Assembly: GCA_035291545.1 (NCBI GenBank)
Contig: DATDRW010000069.1
Span: forward strand, 1-64,000
Length of the DNA stretch: 64,000 nucleotides
Direction of reading: 5' to 3'
DNA from: UBA11373 sp035291545
GTDB taxonomy: Bacteria; Actinomycetota; Acidimicrobiia; Spongiisociales; UBA11373
Part shown: positions 50,829 through 60,322 of the stretch, piece after piece
Position numbering within the stretch: the first letter of the stretch is position 1
Layout of the letters: each line of letters starts with the position of its first letter
The notes under the pieces: generated by a model
The model's database searches: none
What the model saw: the letters and a program-made list of their open reading frames with translations, nothing else
What the model was told of the DNA's origin: nothing
Position numbers and translations under genes: made by a program

Positions 50829-51994
50829 CGCGCCGCCACCTCGAACTCGACCGGGTGGCGGGCCACGCTCACCAGCACTCCGACGGCGACCAGCGAGATC
50901 ACGAGGGCGCTTCCACCGAACGAAACGAAGGGCAGCGGAACGCCGGTGATGGGAAGGATGCCGGTGACACCTCCGATGTTGACGATCGCCTGAACCGACA
51001 GCCAGGTGGTGATGCCGACCGCAACCAGGCGGCCGAACCGGTCGGTGCACCGGCGGGCGATGGCGAGCCCGGCCACGGTGAATACCGCGAACAGGGCGAT
51101 CACGCTCAGGGATCCGGCGAGACCGGTCTCCTCGCCGAGAATGGCGAAGACGAAGTCGGTGTGCGCATTGGGCAAGAACGACCAGCGGGCCCGGCTCGCC
51201 CCGAGGCCGACGCCCCACATTCCTCCCGTCCCCAGTGCGACGAGGCTCTGCACCGCCTGGTACGAGTTGCCCAGCGGATCGCTCTGCAGGTCGAGGAATC
51301 CGGTGATCCGCGCCCACCGATACGGCGAGGAGTAGGCGAGAACGAAAGCGACGCAGGATCCCGCAACTGCGCTTCCGAGCACGAGACCGAGCGGGGCGGC
51401 GCTCGCCAACACGATGGCAAACCCGCCGGCGGAGACCAGCAGCGTGGTCCCCAGGTCGGGCTGCACCATCACCAGCGCCCCCACCAGCCCGACCGAGCAC
51501 AGCAACGGCCACAGGAACGCCCATGGACGGTCCATGTGATGCTCCCGCCTGCTCACCAGGGTCGCCAGGAACAGCACGGTGGTGAGCTTGGCGATCTCCG
51601 ATGGCTGCACCGAGACCGGGCCGATGATGAGCCACCGCGTCGCCCCGTTGGCCCGCACCCCGAACGCCACCACGGCGGCGAGCAGCGCCACGCTCCCCAC
51701 GAAGAGCGGGAATGACATCCGCCGCCACCAGCGCAGCGGGATCAAGGCCGCGATCACCATGGCCACCACGCCGCCCACCAGCCACACCACCTGGCGCTTG
51801 AAATAGAAGAGACCATCACCGGACTCGCGCAGGCCGACCACCGACGAGGCCGAGAGCAGTGCCCCCAGTCCGACCACGATCAGCAGCACGACCGGCACGA
51901 GGACGAACCCGATCGATCGCGAGACTCCCCGTTCGTAGATGAGGGCGCGGCGAACCGCCGCACGCGACGACGGTACGGCGACGACTCCGGCCAC
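50825..51994 (-). CDS. ftsW: FtsW, septal SEDS glycosyltransferase
   Basis: A 389-residue membrane protein with about ten transmembrane helices, of the SEDS family that polymerises lipid II together with a class B PBP (FtsI). Conserved regions are FYFKRQVVWLVGGVVAM, GATRWLIIGPVSVQPSEIAKL, MVQPDLGTTLLV, SYQAVQSLVALGTGGMWG, HTDFVFAILGEETG and GVPLPFVSFGGSAL. The GTG at 51994 has GGAGG seven bases upstream and begins one base after the murD stop. An N-terminal cytoplasmic stretch of about 30 residues precedes helix 1. Confidence 0.95.
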   Translation of the reverse strand: MAGVVAVPSSRAAVRRALIYERGVSRSIGFVLVPVVLLIVVGLGALLSASSVVGLRESGDGLFYFKRQVVWLVGGVVAMVIAALIPLRWWRRMSFPLFVGSVALLAAVVAFGVRANGATRWLIIGPVSVQPSEIAKLTTVLFLATLVSRREHHMDRPWAFLWPLLCSVGLVGALVMVQPDLGTTLLVSAGGFAIVLASAAPLGLVLGSAVAGSCVAFVLAYSSPYRWARITGFLDLQSDPLGNSYQAVQSLVALGTGGMWGVGLGASRARWSFLPNAHTDFVFAILGEETGLAGSLSVIALFAVFTVAGLAIARRCTDRFGRLVAVGITTWLSVQAIVNIGGVTGILPITGVPLPFVSFGGSALVISLVAVGVLVSVARHPVEFEVAAR

Positions 51995-51995
51995 C

Positions 51996-53276
51996 TCAGG
52001 CCTCCTTCCGGATGCGGACGGCGGCGGCGAAGCGGTCGCCGCGATCGCCGTATGAGCGGAACATGTCGAACGAGGCACAGCCCGGAGCGAGTAGGACCGT
52101 GTCGCCTTCCCGGGCGATCCCGTCGGCGACGACGACCGCCTCCTCGAGTGTGGCCGCCACGATGGTCCGCGGTGACGCCGCGGCCAGCACCGGAGCGGCC
52201 TCGCCGATGGCGACGATCGCCCGGACGTTCTCCTCGGCGGCAAGGGGCGCCACGTCGAGACCCTTCGCCCTCCCTCCGGCGATGAGCACCACCGACGGGT
52301 AGGCGCGGATCGCAGCCAGGGCGGCGTGCGGATTCGTCGCCTTGGAATCGTCGACCCAGGTGACTCCGGCCCACGTTCCCACCATCTGCCGCCGATGCTT
52401 CCCCGTGCGATAGGCCCGGGCCGCCCGCTCGACGGCGGACGGATCGGCGCCGAGGTGGAGCGCACCGGCGGCGGCGGCGGCGATGTCGACCACGAACGCG
52501 GCGTCGTCACGAACCATGCCGGTCAGCGGGATCGCGGCGGCGCCGACCCGAAGCACTCCGCCGGCCACCCCCCACCCACCGGCCGGTACCCGGTCGGCGC
52601 TCACCGGCACCTTACGCGCGGTCGCCGGCGCCACGGCGACGATGGCCCCCGGGTCGTCGGCGTCGAAAACGACGATGTCGTCGCCGGTCTGGCGTTCCAG
52701 CACACGCTGTTTGGCGGCGGCGTACCGCTCCATCGTGAGGTGCCAGTCGAGGTGGTCCGGGGCGACATTGAGCAGTACCGCGGCGACGGCGTGGAAGCTG
52801 TCGACGAACCGGAGCTGGAACGACGACGCCTCCACCACCAGCACGTCCCACTCCCGATCGTCCACCCCGCACAGCGGGTCGCCGATGTTGCCGACTGCCG
52901 CCGCCCGCAGACCAGACTCCGCGAGCATCGCCGCCGCCGCCTCGGTGATGGTCGTCTTCCCGTTGGTGGCGGTGACCGCCAGGATCGGGAGCCGCACGTT
53001 GCGGTAGCCGAGCTCCAACTCGCTCCACACCGTGAGCCCTGCGGCCAGGGCATCGGCGACGGGTGGAGCATGCTCGGGCACGCCCGGGCTGGGCACGACC
53101 AGATCGACACCGTCGAGCAGCGACCGATCCCAGGCCCCGCCATGGGTGGCGTCGGCATCGACGCCGGCGATTGCGGCCGGATCGGAGTCGTAGACGATCA
53201 CCTTCTCACCCCGGGAACGGAGGAGACGCGCCGCGGCCCGCCCGCTGATGGCTGCACCGATGACGAGTGCCGTCAT
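51996..53276 (-). CDS. murD: UDP-N-acetylmuramoylalanine--D-glutamate ligase
   Basis: A 426-residue Mur ligase adding D-glutamate. The N-terminal domain binds UDP (MTALVIGAAISGRAAARLL), the ATP loop is LAVTATNGKTTITEAAA, and ASSFQLRFVDSF and NVAPDHLDWH follow as in MurD. The C-terminal domain contains WVDDSKATNPHAALAAI, the typical MurD motif, and LLAPGCASFDMF. The P-loop has A-T-N-G where most MurD have G-T-N-G, a mild variation. The ATG at 53276 overlaps mraY as ATGA. Confidence 0.96.
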   Translation of the reverse strand: MTALVIGAAISGRAAARLLRSRGEKVIVYDSDPAAIAGVDADATHGGAWDRSLLDGVDLVVPSPGVPEHAPPVADALAAGLTVWSELELGYRNVRLPILAVTATNGKTTITEAAAAMLAESGLRAAAVGNIGDPLCGVDDREWDVLVVEASSFQLRFVDSFHAVAAVLLNVAPDHLDWHLTMERYAAAKQRVLERQTGDDIVVFDADDPGAIVAVAPATARKVPVSADRVPAGGWGVAGGVLRVGAAAIPLTGMVRDDAAFVVDIAAAAAGALHLGADPSAVERAARAYRTGKHRRQMVGTWAGVTWVDDSKATNPHAALAAIRAYPSVVLIAGGRAKGLDVAPLAAEENVRAIVAIGEAAPVLAAASPRTIVAATLEEAVVVADGIAREGDTVLLAPGCASFDMFRSYGDRGDRFAAAVRIRKEA

Positions 53277-54319
53277 CCGATCCCTCCCGAGGTGATGAAG
53301 TCGCCGTAGAACAGCCCGAGGCCGAACGCCACGAACAGTGCCGCCAGGATCCAGAAGCGGACGATCACGGTGGTCTCGGGCCAGCCCTTCAATTCGAAGT
53401 GGTGATGGAGTGGCGCCATCCGGAAGATGCGCCTGCCGAAGCCGCGGAACGCGACCACCTGCACGATCACCGAGACGGTCTCGAACACGTAGAGGCCGCC
53501 GAGCACGACCAGGAGCAGATGGGTGTTGGTGAGCAGGGCAAGGGCGGCCATGGCGCCGCCGAGGGCCTGCGACCCGGTGTCGCCCATGATGATCTGTGCC
53601 GGAGCCGCATTCCACCACAGGAACCCGAGGGTGGCCCCGACGAGGCCTGCGGAGAGCATCGCCATCTCCAGCGTGCCGACCACCGCATAGAACTCGGGAT
53701 GACGGAACTGCCAGAACGAAATGATCATGAACGCGCCGAACACCAGGGCGGCGGAGCCCGAGGCGAGCCCGTCGAGCCCGTCGGTGAAGTTCACCGCGTT
53801 CGAGGCCGCGGTGAACAAGAGCAGGACCCAGACCACGTAGAACCAGCCGAGGTCGATCCCCAGCGGCCGGGTGAAAGCCATTTCGGTGCTGGCGCCGTAG
53901 CCCACGGCGCCCCAGGCGAAGAGTCCGGCGATGGCCAGCTGACCGGCGAACTTCCAGCGCTTCTTCAGACCGAGATTGCGTGCCTTGGTGACCTTGGCGA
54001 AGTCGTCGAGGAAGCCGATGAGACCCATGCCGACGAATGCGAGCAGCACCAGCAGCCCCGGGGTGAGGAACGGTTTGAAGTTCAGGCTGACGTCCCCCGC
54101 CGGGGTGCGGGCATCGAGATGTCCGGCGAGCCATCCCATCGCCACGGCGAGGATCATCACCAGACCCCCCATCGTCGGGGTCCCCTGCTTGTGGGCGTGA
54201 TCGACCTCGTCCTGGATGAACTGGCCGATGCCCTGGGCCCGGAAGAACCGGATCGCCACCGGCGTCGCCAGGATCGTGACGAAAAAGGCCACACCCGCCG
54301 AAAGCAGCATCGCGATCAT
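53273..54319 (-). CDS. mraY: Phospho-N-acetylmuramoyl-pentapeptide transferase
   Basis: A 348-residue integral membrane enzyme with about ten helices that forms lipid I from UDP-MurNAc-pentapeptide and undecaprenyl phosphate. Signature regions are HKQGTPTMGGLVMI, GFLDDFAKVTKARN (catalytic aspartates), AVNFTDGLDGLASGS and APLHHHFELKGWPETTVIVRFW. The ATG at 54319 overlaps the murF stop as ATGA and its end overlaps murD in the same way. Confidence 0.97.
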   Translation of the reverse strand: MIAMLLSAGVAFFVTILATPVAIRFFRAQGIGQFIQDEVDHAHKQGTPTMGGLVMILAVAMGWLAGHLDARTPAGDVSLNFKPFLTPGLLVLLAFVGMGLIGFLDDFAKVTKARNLGLKKRWKFAGQLAIAGLFAWGAVGYGASTEMAFTRPLGIDLGWFYVVWVLLLFTAASNAVNFTDGLDGLASGSAALVFGAFMIISFWQFRHPEFYAVVGTLEMAMLSAGLVGATLGFLWWNAAPAQIIMGDTGSQALGGAMAALALLTNTHLLLVVLGGLYVFETVSVIVQVVAFRGFGRRIFRMAPLHHHFELKGWPETTVIVRFWILAALFVAFGLGLFYGDFITSGGIG

Positions 54320-55656
54320 GCCGCAGCACCTCCTCCGATCAGTTCCGGGAGCCGTTCGAGTCCGGTCGCTCGCGACGCCTTGACCAGTACGACGTCCCCG
54401 GGACGGAGCCGGCCGGCGACGGCCTCGGCCGCCTCGACCAGGTCACCGACCGCGGCCACGACGGCCGTGCCCGCTCCTCTGGCGATACCGGGGTCCTCGC
54501 CGACCACGACCACCATGAAGCCGAGCGCGGCGGCTCGCCGTCCCACCTCCTCGTGCAGAGCCGGGGAAGCGGCGCCGAGCTCGTGCATCATCCCGAGGAC
54601 CGCGACGTGTCGACCCGGCATGGCGGCCACCGTCGTCAGAGCCGACTCCATCGAGGCCGGGTTGGCGTTGTAGGCGTCGTTGACCACGAGAACCGTTCCT
54701 CCGAGGACGGACCTCTCCACGACCTCCATCCGCCACGGCGACAGCCGCACTCCGGAGAGCCGGCCGGCCGCCTCGGCGAAATCCACCCCCAAGGCGAGTG
54801 CGGCGGCCACCGCAGCCGCGGCATTGGTCGGTTGGTGGCGTCCCGCGGCGGCGAGGACGATGTGAGCCCGTTTCCCGGCGTGGAGCATGGTGAACGATGC
54901 CCTTCCCCGGGGGTCGACGGTCACGTCTTGTGCGGCGACGTCGGCAGAGGGGTCCTCGCCGAAGGTGATCATCGGTCCCCGGCGCATCGTGAGGAGAACG
55001 GGATCGGCCACCGGGAGCACGGCGACTCCCTGTGGGGAGAGTGCCGCAACGAGCTCCCACTTGGCACGACGAACGGTGTCGATGTCGCCGAACATCTCGA
55101 GGTGGGCGGGGCCGACGTTGGTGATCACGGCGACGTCCGGACGGATCACCCCGCCGAGAGCCGCGATGTGCCCCAAGCCCCGACTTCCCACTTCCACCAC
55201 CAGGGCGACGGCATCGTCCGGGCAGGCGAGCACGGTGAGCGGCACCCCGATCTCGTTGTTGTACGAGCTCGGGGCGGCGTAGGCGCCCGGTCCAACTGCT
55301 GCGGCGATCAGGTCCTTGGTCGTCGTCTTTCCGGTGCTGCCGGTCACCGCCACCACCGGAGCCGACAGCTCCGTGCGGCGGCGGGCGCCGAGGGCGGCGA
55401 GGGCGGTGAGCGGATCGGCGGTCTCGACCCCGGCGGCGCCCTCGGGGAGGCGTCCCGGTTCGACCAGCGCCGCCGCGGCACCCGCGGCAAACGCCGCCGT
55501 TACGAATTCGTGGCCGTCGGCAGCCTTTCCGCGTAGCGCCACGAAGAGCGCTCCCGGGGCGGCTCGACGCGAGTCGATCACGACCGAGGTGATCGTGGCA
55601 GTGCCGACGGCGACCCCACCGATGGTGGCTGCAACCGAGTCGAGATCCCACTTCAC
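54316..55656 (-). CDS. murF: UDP-N-acetylmuramoyl-tripeptide--D-alanyl-D-alanine ligase
   Basis: A 446-residue Mur ligase adding D-Ala-D-Ala. The N-terminal domain has VVIDSRRAAPGALFVALRGK, the ATP loop is VVAVTGSTGKTTTKDLIAAA, and SSYNNEIGVPLTVLA is a clear MurF mark. VITNVGPAHLEMFGD and the C-terminal VVNDAYNANPASMESAL are also typical. The GTG at 55656 overlaps the murE stop as GTGA. No ddl gene for its dipeptide substrate is in the window. Confidence 0.96.
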   Translation of the reverse strand: MKWDLDSVAATIGGVAVGTATITSVVIDSRRAAPGALFVALRGKAADGHEFVTAAFAAGAAAALVEPGRLPEGAAGVETADPLTALAALGARRRTELSAPVVAVTGSTGKTTTKDLIAAAVGPGAYAAPSSYNNEIGVPLTVLACPDDAVALVVEVGSRGLGHIAALGGVIRPDVAVITNVGPAHLEMFGDIDTVRRAKWELVAALSPQGVAVLPVADPVLLTMRRGPMITFGEDPSADVAAQDVTVDPRGRASFTMLHAGKRAHIVLAAAGRHQPTNAAAAVAAALALGVDFAEAAGRLSGVRLSPWRMEVVERSVLGGTVLVVNDAYNANPASMESALTTVAAMPGRHVAVLGMMHELGAASPALHEEVGRRAAALGFMVVVVGEDPGIARGAGTAVVAAVGDLVEAAEAVAGRLRPGDVVLVKASRATGLERLPELIGGGAAA

Positions 55657-57107
55657 AGCTTCTCAGCCTCCTCGACGGCAACCACTCGATCGTCGAAGGG
55701 AACGACTCGGTCGCCGAAGTCCTGTGTCTGCTCGTGGCCCTTGCCGAGGAGGAGCACGACGTCGCCGGGCCGGGCAACCCCGACGGCGCGGGAGATGGCC
55801 CGGCGGCGGTCGATCTCGACGATCACCTCTGCCGGTCCGTGTGACCCGGCCACGACCTCGGCGAGGACGTCCTCCGGCCGCTCGCTGCGGGGGTTGTCGG
55901 TGGTGAGGACTGCGACATCTGCTCGGCAGGCGGCGCTCCCCATGAGGGGGCGCTTCGCCCGGTCACGGTCACCGCCGGCGCCGGCGACCACGATGACGCG
56001 CCCCGAACCCGCGAGGATCTCCCGCGCCGCCCCGATCACCGCCACGATCCCGTTGGGGGTGTGGGCGTAATCGACGACCACGGTGAAGCCGCCGCCGGTC
56101 GCCACCAAATCGAAGCGGCCCGGGACCCGATCCACCGAGGCGATCCCCGCGGCGATCGCGCCGTCATCGATGCCGAGGCTGCGGGCACAGGCTGCCGCCA
56201 GCGCGGCATTGGCCACGTTGAACCGCCCGGCCAGCGGCACCTCGAGTTCCAGCGATCGACTGCCGTTGCCGAGGGAGAAACGGGAGCCGGAGAAGGCGAG
56301 CGCCACGCCTCCGACCCGCAGGTCGGCGTCTTGGCTCGTCCCCACGGCCATCACCGGAAGGGAAAGGCCGCCGGCGACGCGACGGCCCGCCTCGTCGTCG
56401 ATCCACACCACCGCGCGCTCGCATTGCGCGAACAGGGCGACCTTGGCCCGCTCGTACGACTCCATGTCTCCGTGGAAGTCGAGGTGATCCTGGGACAGAT
56501 TCGTAAATGCCCCCACCCGGAACCTGGTCTCGGCGACCCTCCCCAGGCTGAGCGCGTGGGACGACACCTCCACCGCGGCCACGTCGACCCCGGCGTCGAC
56601 CATCCTGCGGAGCATCCGCTGGAAGTCCGTCGCCTCCGGGGTGGTGCGCACCATCGGGACGAACCGCCCCCGAATCCTCGCCCCCACCGTTCCGGCCATT
56701 GCCTCGGGAATGCCGGCGCGCCGACAGATGCTCTCGATGAGATGGGTGACGGTGGTCTTGCCGTTCGTCCCGGTCACCCCGACGAGACGCAGCCGGTCGG
56801 ATGGCCGTCCGTGCACCTCGGCGGCAAGCGGCGCCAGCGCGGCCCGGGTGTCGGCCACCACCAGCGCCGGCACCCGGACGGCATCGTCGCGAACCTCCAC
56901 GCAGACCGCGGGAGACCCCGCCGCCACCGCGGTGGGAACGAACCGGTGTCCGTCGGTGGTGCGTCCCCTCACCGCGACGAACAGCACGCCGACACCGGCG
57001 GCGCGGGAGTCGTGCGTTACGTCGGTGACGGCGACTGCGCCGTCACCGAAAACGACGCCCCGGCACACCGGTGCGAGCGCAGCGAGGGTGATGGGATCAG
57101 CCGGCAT
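55653..57107 (-). CDS. murE: UDP-N-acetylmuramoyl-L-alanyl-D-glutamate--diaminopimelate ligase
   Basis: A 484-residue Mur ligase adding the third residue of the stem peptide. The ATP loop is LVGVTGTNGKTTVTHLIES, TTPEATDFQRMLRRMVDAG and VSSHALSLGRV follow, then NLSQDHLDFHGDME. The amino-acid-specificity motif is TTDNPRSERPEDV; DNPR selects meso-diaminopimelate, as opposed to lysine. This indicates DAP-type (A1-gamma-like) peptidoglycan. The ATG at 57107 overlaps ftsI by 11 bases. Confidence 0.96.
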   Translation of the reverse strand: MPADPITLAALAPVCRGVVFGDGAVAVTDVTHDSRAAGVGVLFVAVRGRTTDGHRFVPTAVAAGSPAVCVEVRDDAVRVPALVVADTRAALAPLAAEVHGRPSDRLRLVGVTGTNGKTTVTHLIESICRRAGIPEAMAGTVGARIRGRFVPMVRTTPEATDFQRMLRRMVDAGVDVAAVEVSSHALSLGRVAETRFRVGAFTNLSQDHLDFHGDMESYERAKVALFAQCERAVVWIDDEAGRRVAGGLSLPVMAVGTSQDADLRVGGVALAFSGSRFSLGNGSRSLELEVPLAGRFNVANAALAAACARSLGIDDGAIAAGIASVDRVPGRFDLVATGGGFTVVVDYAHTPNGIVAVIGAAREILAGSGRVIVVAGAGGDRDRAKRPLMGSAACRADVAVLTTDNPRSERPEDVLAEVVAGSHGPAEVIVEIDRRRAISRAVGVARPGDVVLLLGKGHEQTQDFGDRVVPFDDRVVAVEEAEKL

Positions 57108-58791
57108 CGGGTGCGACCCCCAGTTGATTGAGTGCCGCCAGTGTCACTGCGGAGAAGACCGGAGCCGCCCCCCGTCCCCCGGTGGCATCTGTGCGCGGCG
57201 AGTCGAGCACGACGGCGACGACCACCCGGGGGACGTCGATGGGGGCCATGCCGATGAAGCTCGCCACGACTTCGTCCTCGCTGTACGCCTGGCTGTCTTC
57301 CAGATACTTCTCGGTCGTGCCGGTCTTCCCGCCGACACGGTATCCGGGGACCGCGGCCAAGGATCCGGTGCCGACCTCGACCACCGCCTGGAGCATCGAG
57401 CGCATCTGCTCGGCCGTCGCCGCAGAGAGCACGCGTCGCTTCAGGAAATCGAATGGCACGCGGGTCCCGTCGGCATCAACGATCTCGGCGACGAGGTGCG
57501 GCTGCACCCAGATGCCGTCGTTGGCCACGGCGGCGTACACCATCGCCATCTGCAGGGCGGTGACGGACACGTGATAGCCGATCGAGGTGCCGGCGACGCA
57601 CGTGGTCAGGCACCACTCCTCGGGTTCGCGCAGCACACCCGAAGCCTCACCCGGAAAATCGATTCCGGTGACGGTGCCCTCGCCGAACGCCGCCATGAAG
57701 GTATGCAGGCGTCGCGCCCCGAGTTGCTCTCCGATGAGAATCGTGCCGAGGTTGGAGGAGTAGGTGACGATCTCGGTGACCGTGAGCACGTCCGCATGGT
57801 CGGTGAAATCCTCGAACACCGTGTCCTGGATGGCGATCTCATCCGGGATCTGGTACGACGTCCCGGGGGCGACGAGGCCGGACTCGAGCGCACCGGAGAT
57901 CGTCACCACCTTCTGTGTGGAACCGGGCTCGAAGACGTCGGTCACGGCGCGGTTGCGCAGCGCCTCGTCCGGGATCGAGCCTCGCTCATTCGGGTCGTAG
58001 GTGGGCAGGTTGACCATGGCGAGGATCGCCCCGGTGGCGGGATCGAGCACCACCACCGATCCCGCCTCGGCTCCCGTCCGTTCCATCGCCTCGGCGAGCG
58101 CCCTTCCGGCGGCGAACTGAATCTCGGACTTGATCGTGAGCACGAGGTCGGCGCCGGGTTCGGCGGGCTCTATCCGGTGCTCCCCCTGTGGGATGGCCAG
58201 GCCCTCAGGATCTCGCTCCACCACCAGCGAGCCGGGATGTCCGGCGAGGGCGGCGTCGTAGTAGAGCTCGAGCCCCTCGAGTCCGACGTTGTCGTCAGCC
58301 CTCACGAACCCGACCACGTGGGCGGCGAGGTCCCCCGCCGGGTACAGCCGCTTCGGCTCGACGAGCAGGTACACCCCGGGAAGGTCGGCCTGCCGGATCG
58401 GATCGGCCACCGCCGGGTCGAGCTGGCGGGCCACGTACACGAACTCGGTGTCCGAAGCGAGCGCCGCCAGGACTTCGCGTGCCTCGCGCCCGACGAGCGG
58501 GGCCAAGGTCCGGGAGACGTCCACCGGGTCTTCGATCTCACGGGGATTTGCGTACACCGTGATCGCATCCACGGTCACCGCGAGTTCACGGCCGTCACGG
58601 TCGAAGATCGTGCCGCGGTCGGCGGCCAGAGTGAGCCGTTGCAGCCGTTGGTCGAGCCCGCGGGCGGCGAACTCCTCGGCCCGGGCACCCTGCACCACGA
58701 TCAACCGATAGCCGACCATGGACCAGGCGAGCACGAGCACGACGCCTACGCCCGCGAGGCGCGCATTCAGACGACGCGGCCGTGCCTCCAC
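57097..58791 (-). CDS. ftsI: FtsI, septal class B penicillin-binding protein (PBP3)
   Basis: A 564-residue transpeptidase. A basic N-terminus and one transmembrane helix (about residues 12-32) precede the dimerisation domain with ADRGTIFDRDGRELAV. The transpeptidase domain has SxxK as EPGSTQKVVTISGAL (serine near residue 290), SxN as VTYSSNLGTIL and KTG as RVGGKTGTTEKYL. It crosslinks septal peptidoglycan with FtsW. The GTG at 58791 is chosen because GAGGAGGAGAACA lies directly upstream; a GTG at 58839 would add 16 residues but lacks such a site. No PASTA domain follows. Confidence 0.95.
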   Translation of the reverse strand: MEARPRRLNARLAGVGVVLVLAWSMVGYRLIVVQGARAEEFAARGLDQRLQRLTLAADRGTIFDRDGRELAVTVDAITVYANPREIEDPVDVSRTLAPLVGREAREVLAALASDTEFVYVARQLDPAVADPIRQADLPGVYLLVEPKRLYPAGDLAAHVVGFVRADDNVGLEGLELYYDAALAGHPGSLVVERDPEGLAIPQGEHRIEPAEPGADLVLTIKSEIQFAAGRALAEAMERTGAEAGSVVVLDPATGAILAMVNLPTYDPNERGSIPDEALRNRAVTDVFEPGSTQKVVTISGALESGLVAPGTSYQIPDEIAIQDTVFEDFTDHADVLTVTEIVTYSSNLGTILIGEQLGARRLHTFMAAFGEGTVTGIDFPGEASGVLREPEEWCLTTCVAGTSIGYHVSVTALQMAMVYAAVANDGIWVQPHLVAEIVDADGTRVPFDFLKRRVLSAATAEQMRSMLQAVVEVGTGSLAAVPGYRVGGKTGTTEKYLEDSQAYSEDEVVASFIGMAPIDVPRVVVAVVLDSPRTDATGGRGAAPVFSAVTLAALNQLGVAPDAG

Positions 58792-58894
58792 TGTTCTCCT
58801 CCTCGGCGTCGTCGTGATGTCCCGACCGGGGCGCCGCACCGGGGTGCGAAACCCGTTCTCCTCGGGGTGGCCGGAGCCTCTTCCCCGCGCCGTG

Positions 58895-59308
58895 TTATGG
58901 CTGGGCGCTCAAGAGCGTCTTGAGGTCCACCCAGCGATCCTCCACGCCCGGCCCCGGATCGCCGAGACCGGGAACCTCGATCATCATGAGTTCGGTCGGA
59001 TACACCATGCCCATCTCGTCGGCGAGATCGGCGATGCGCTCCGGCGACCGCAGATCCGCCACGCGGAGGCGCAGCTCCCAGTACCGGGCCTCCTCCACGG
59101 CGATCTGGCTCCGGATGTCCTCGAGCACGAACGCATTGCGGTCGAGGGCGACCCGGGTCGAGATCATGACGAAGAACACCGCCGCCAGCGTGAAGACGAG
59201 TCCGAGCCATCCGCCGATACGCCGGTGCCTGGTGCGCGGCCCGACGACCACATGGAAGCGGCGGGCACCGGGGGCCGGGAACGTCAGCGGGTACGAGCGG
59301 GCGACCAT
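58895..59308 (-). CDS. ftsL: FtsL-like division protein
   Basis: A 137-residue bitopic protein with a basic cytoplasmic N-terminus (about 30 residues), one transmembrane helix (GGWLGLVFTLAAVFFVMIS) and a periplasmic coiled coil (SQIAVEEARYWELRLRVADL, then SPERIADLADEMGMVYP). This layout and the position between rsmH and ftsI identify it as FtsL, although sequence conservation in the family is low. FtsL supports FtsW-FtsI activation. The ATG at 59308 shares one base with the rsmH stop (TGATG). Confidence 0.87.
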   Translation of the reverse strand: MVARSYPLTFPAPGARRFHVVVGPRTRHRRIGGWLGLVFTLAAVFFVMISTRVALDRNAFVLEDIRSQIAVEEARYWELRLRVADLRSPERIADLADEMGMVYPTELMMIEVPGLGDPGPGVEDRWVDLKTLLSAQP

Positions 59309-60225
59309 CAGAGCTTCTCCGCCACCCGAAGCCGGGCGCTGCGCGCCCGCGGGTTCGCCGCCACCTCGTCCTCACTCGGCCGGATCGCCTTGCGGGATAC
59401 GAGGCGGAGCTCGGCTGCGGCCCCACAGACGCACACGGGGAGGTCGGGTGGGCACGTGCACCCGACCGCGCCGGCCGCGAACCGGCGCTTTACGATCCGA
59501 TCCTCGAGAGAATGGTATGAGATCACGGCAATCCGGCCTCCGCGTCGCAGCACGCGCAGGGCAGCATCGAGGGCGGGGTCGATCGCACCCAGCTCGTCGT
59601 TAACGGCGATGCGCAGAGCCTGAAAGCTGCGTCGTGCCGGGTGCCCGTGGTCGCGGGCCCGAGCCGGCACGGCCCCGGCAACGACCTCCGCGAGGTGCGC
59701 GGTGTCGCCGACCGGGCGAGCGCGGACGATCGCGTCGGCAATGCGGTCGGCAAAGCGCTCCTCGCCGTAACTCCGGATGATGCGGGCGAGTTCGCCGCGG
59801 TCGACCTCATTGACGAGGTGACCGGCGTCGAACCGGGCGTCCGGGCCCATGCGCATGTCGAGAGGGCCGGGGCTCCGGTAGGAGAAGCCTCGCTCCCCCA
59901 CGTCGAGCTGGTGCGACGAGACACCGAGGTCGAAAACGGCGCCATCGAGTTCATCGACTCCCTCCTTGACGAGCACGGTCTCCAGGGTGCAAAAGTTCGC
60001 CTGGTGCAGAGACACCCGCTCCAGACCTGCAGCCCCCGGGGCGGCGTCCGGATCGCGATCGATGGCGATCACCCGGAGCGAAGGCACTGCCTCGAGAAGC
60101 GCCCGGGTGTGGCCTCCCCCACCAAAGGTGGCGTCGAGGACGATCTGCGGCGCCACCGCCGAAATCGCCTCCACGATCCGATCGGTGAGCACCGGGAGGT
60201 GGTACGGGGTGTCGAGTCGGCTCAC
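59308..60225 (-). CDS. rsmH: 16S rRNA (cytosine-1402-N4)-methyltransferase
   Basis: A 305-residue SAM-dependent methyltransferase (MraW) acting on C1402 in the decoding centre. The start of the family pattern is TPYHLPVLTDRIVEAI, the SAM site is VLDATFGGGGHTRALLE, and FDLGVSSHQLDVGERGFSY and GRIAVISYHSLEDRIVKRRF follow. A four-cysteine CTCPPDLPVCVC stretch near the C-terminus is typical of actinobacterial members. The GTG at 60225 gives VSRLDTPYHLP; GGGGGGC lies upstream. It follows mraZ by 97 bases. Confidence 0.95.
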   Translation of the reverse strand: MSRLDTPYHLPVLTDRIVEAISAVAPQIVLDATFGGGGHTRALLEAVPSLRVIAIDRDPDAAPGAAGLERVSLHQANFCTLETVLVKEGVDELDGAVFDLGVSSHQLDVGERGFSYRSPGPLDMRMGPDARFDAGHLVNEVDRGELARIIRSYGEERFADRIADAIVRARPVGDTAHLAEVVAGAVPARARDHGHPARRSFQALRIAVNDELGAIDPALDAALRVLRRGGRIAVISYHSLEDRIVKRRFAAGAVGCTCPPDLPVCVCGAAAELRLVSRKAIRPSEDEVAANPRARSARLRVAEKL

Positions 60226-60322
60226 GGTCAGCCCCCCGGAGCGCTGGCGCCAGGATGGAAGCGGGCGGAAAATGGGGCATTCCACATGGCATCCAGGGGG
60301 CTGACGGTGAGTCGATCGACAT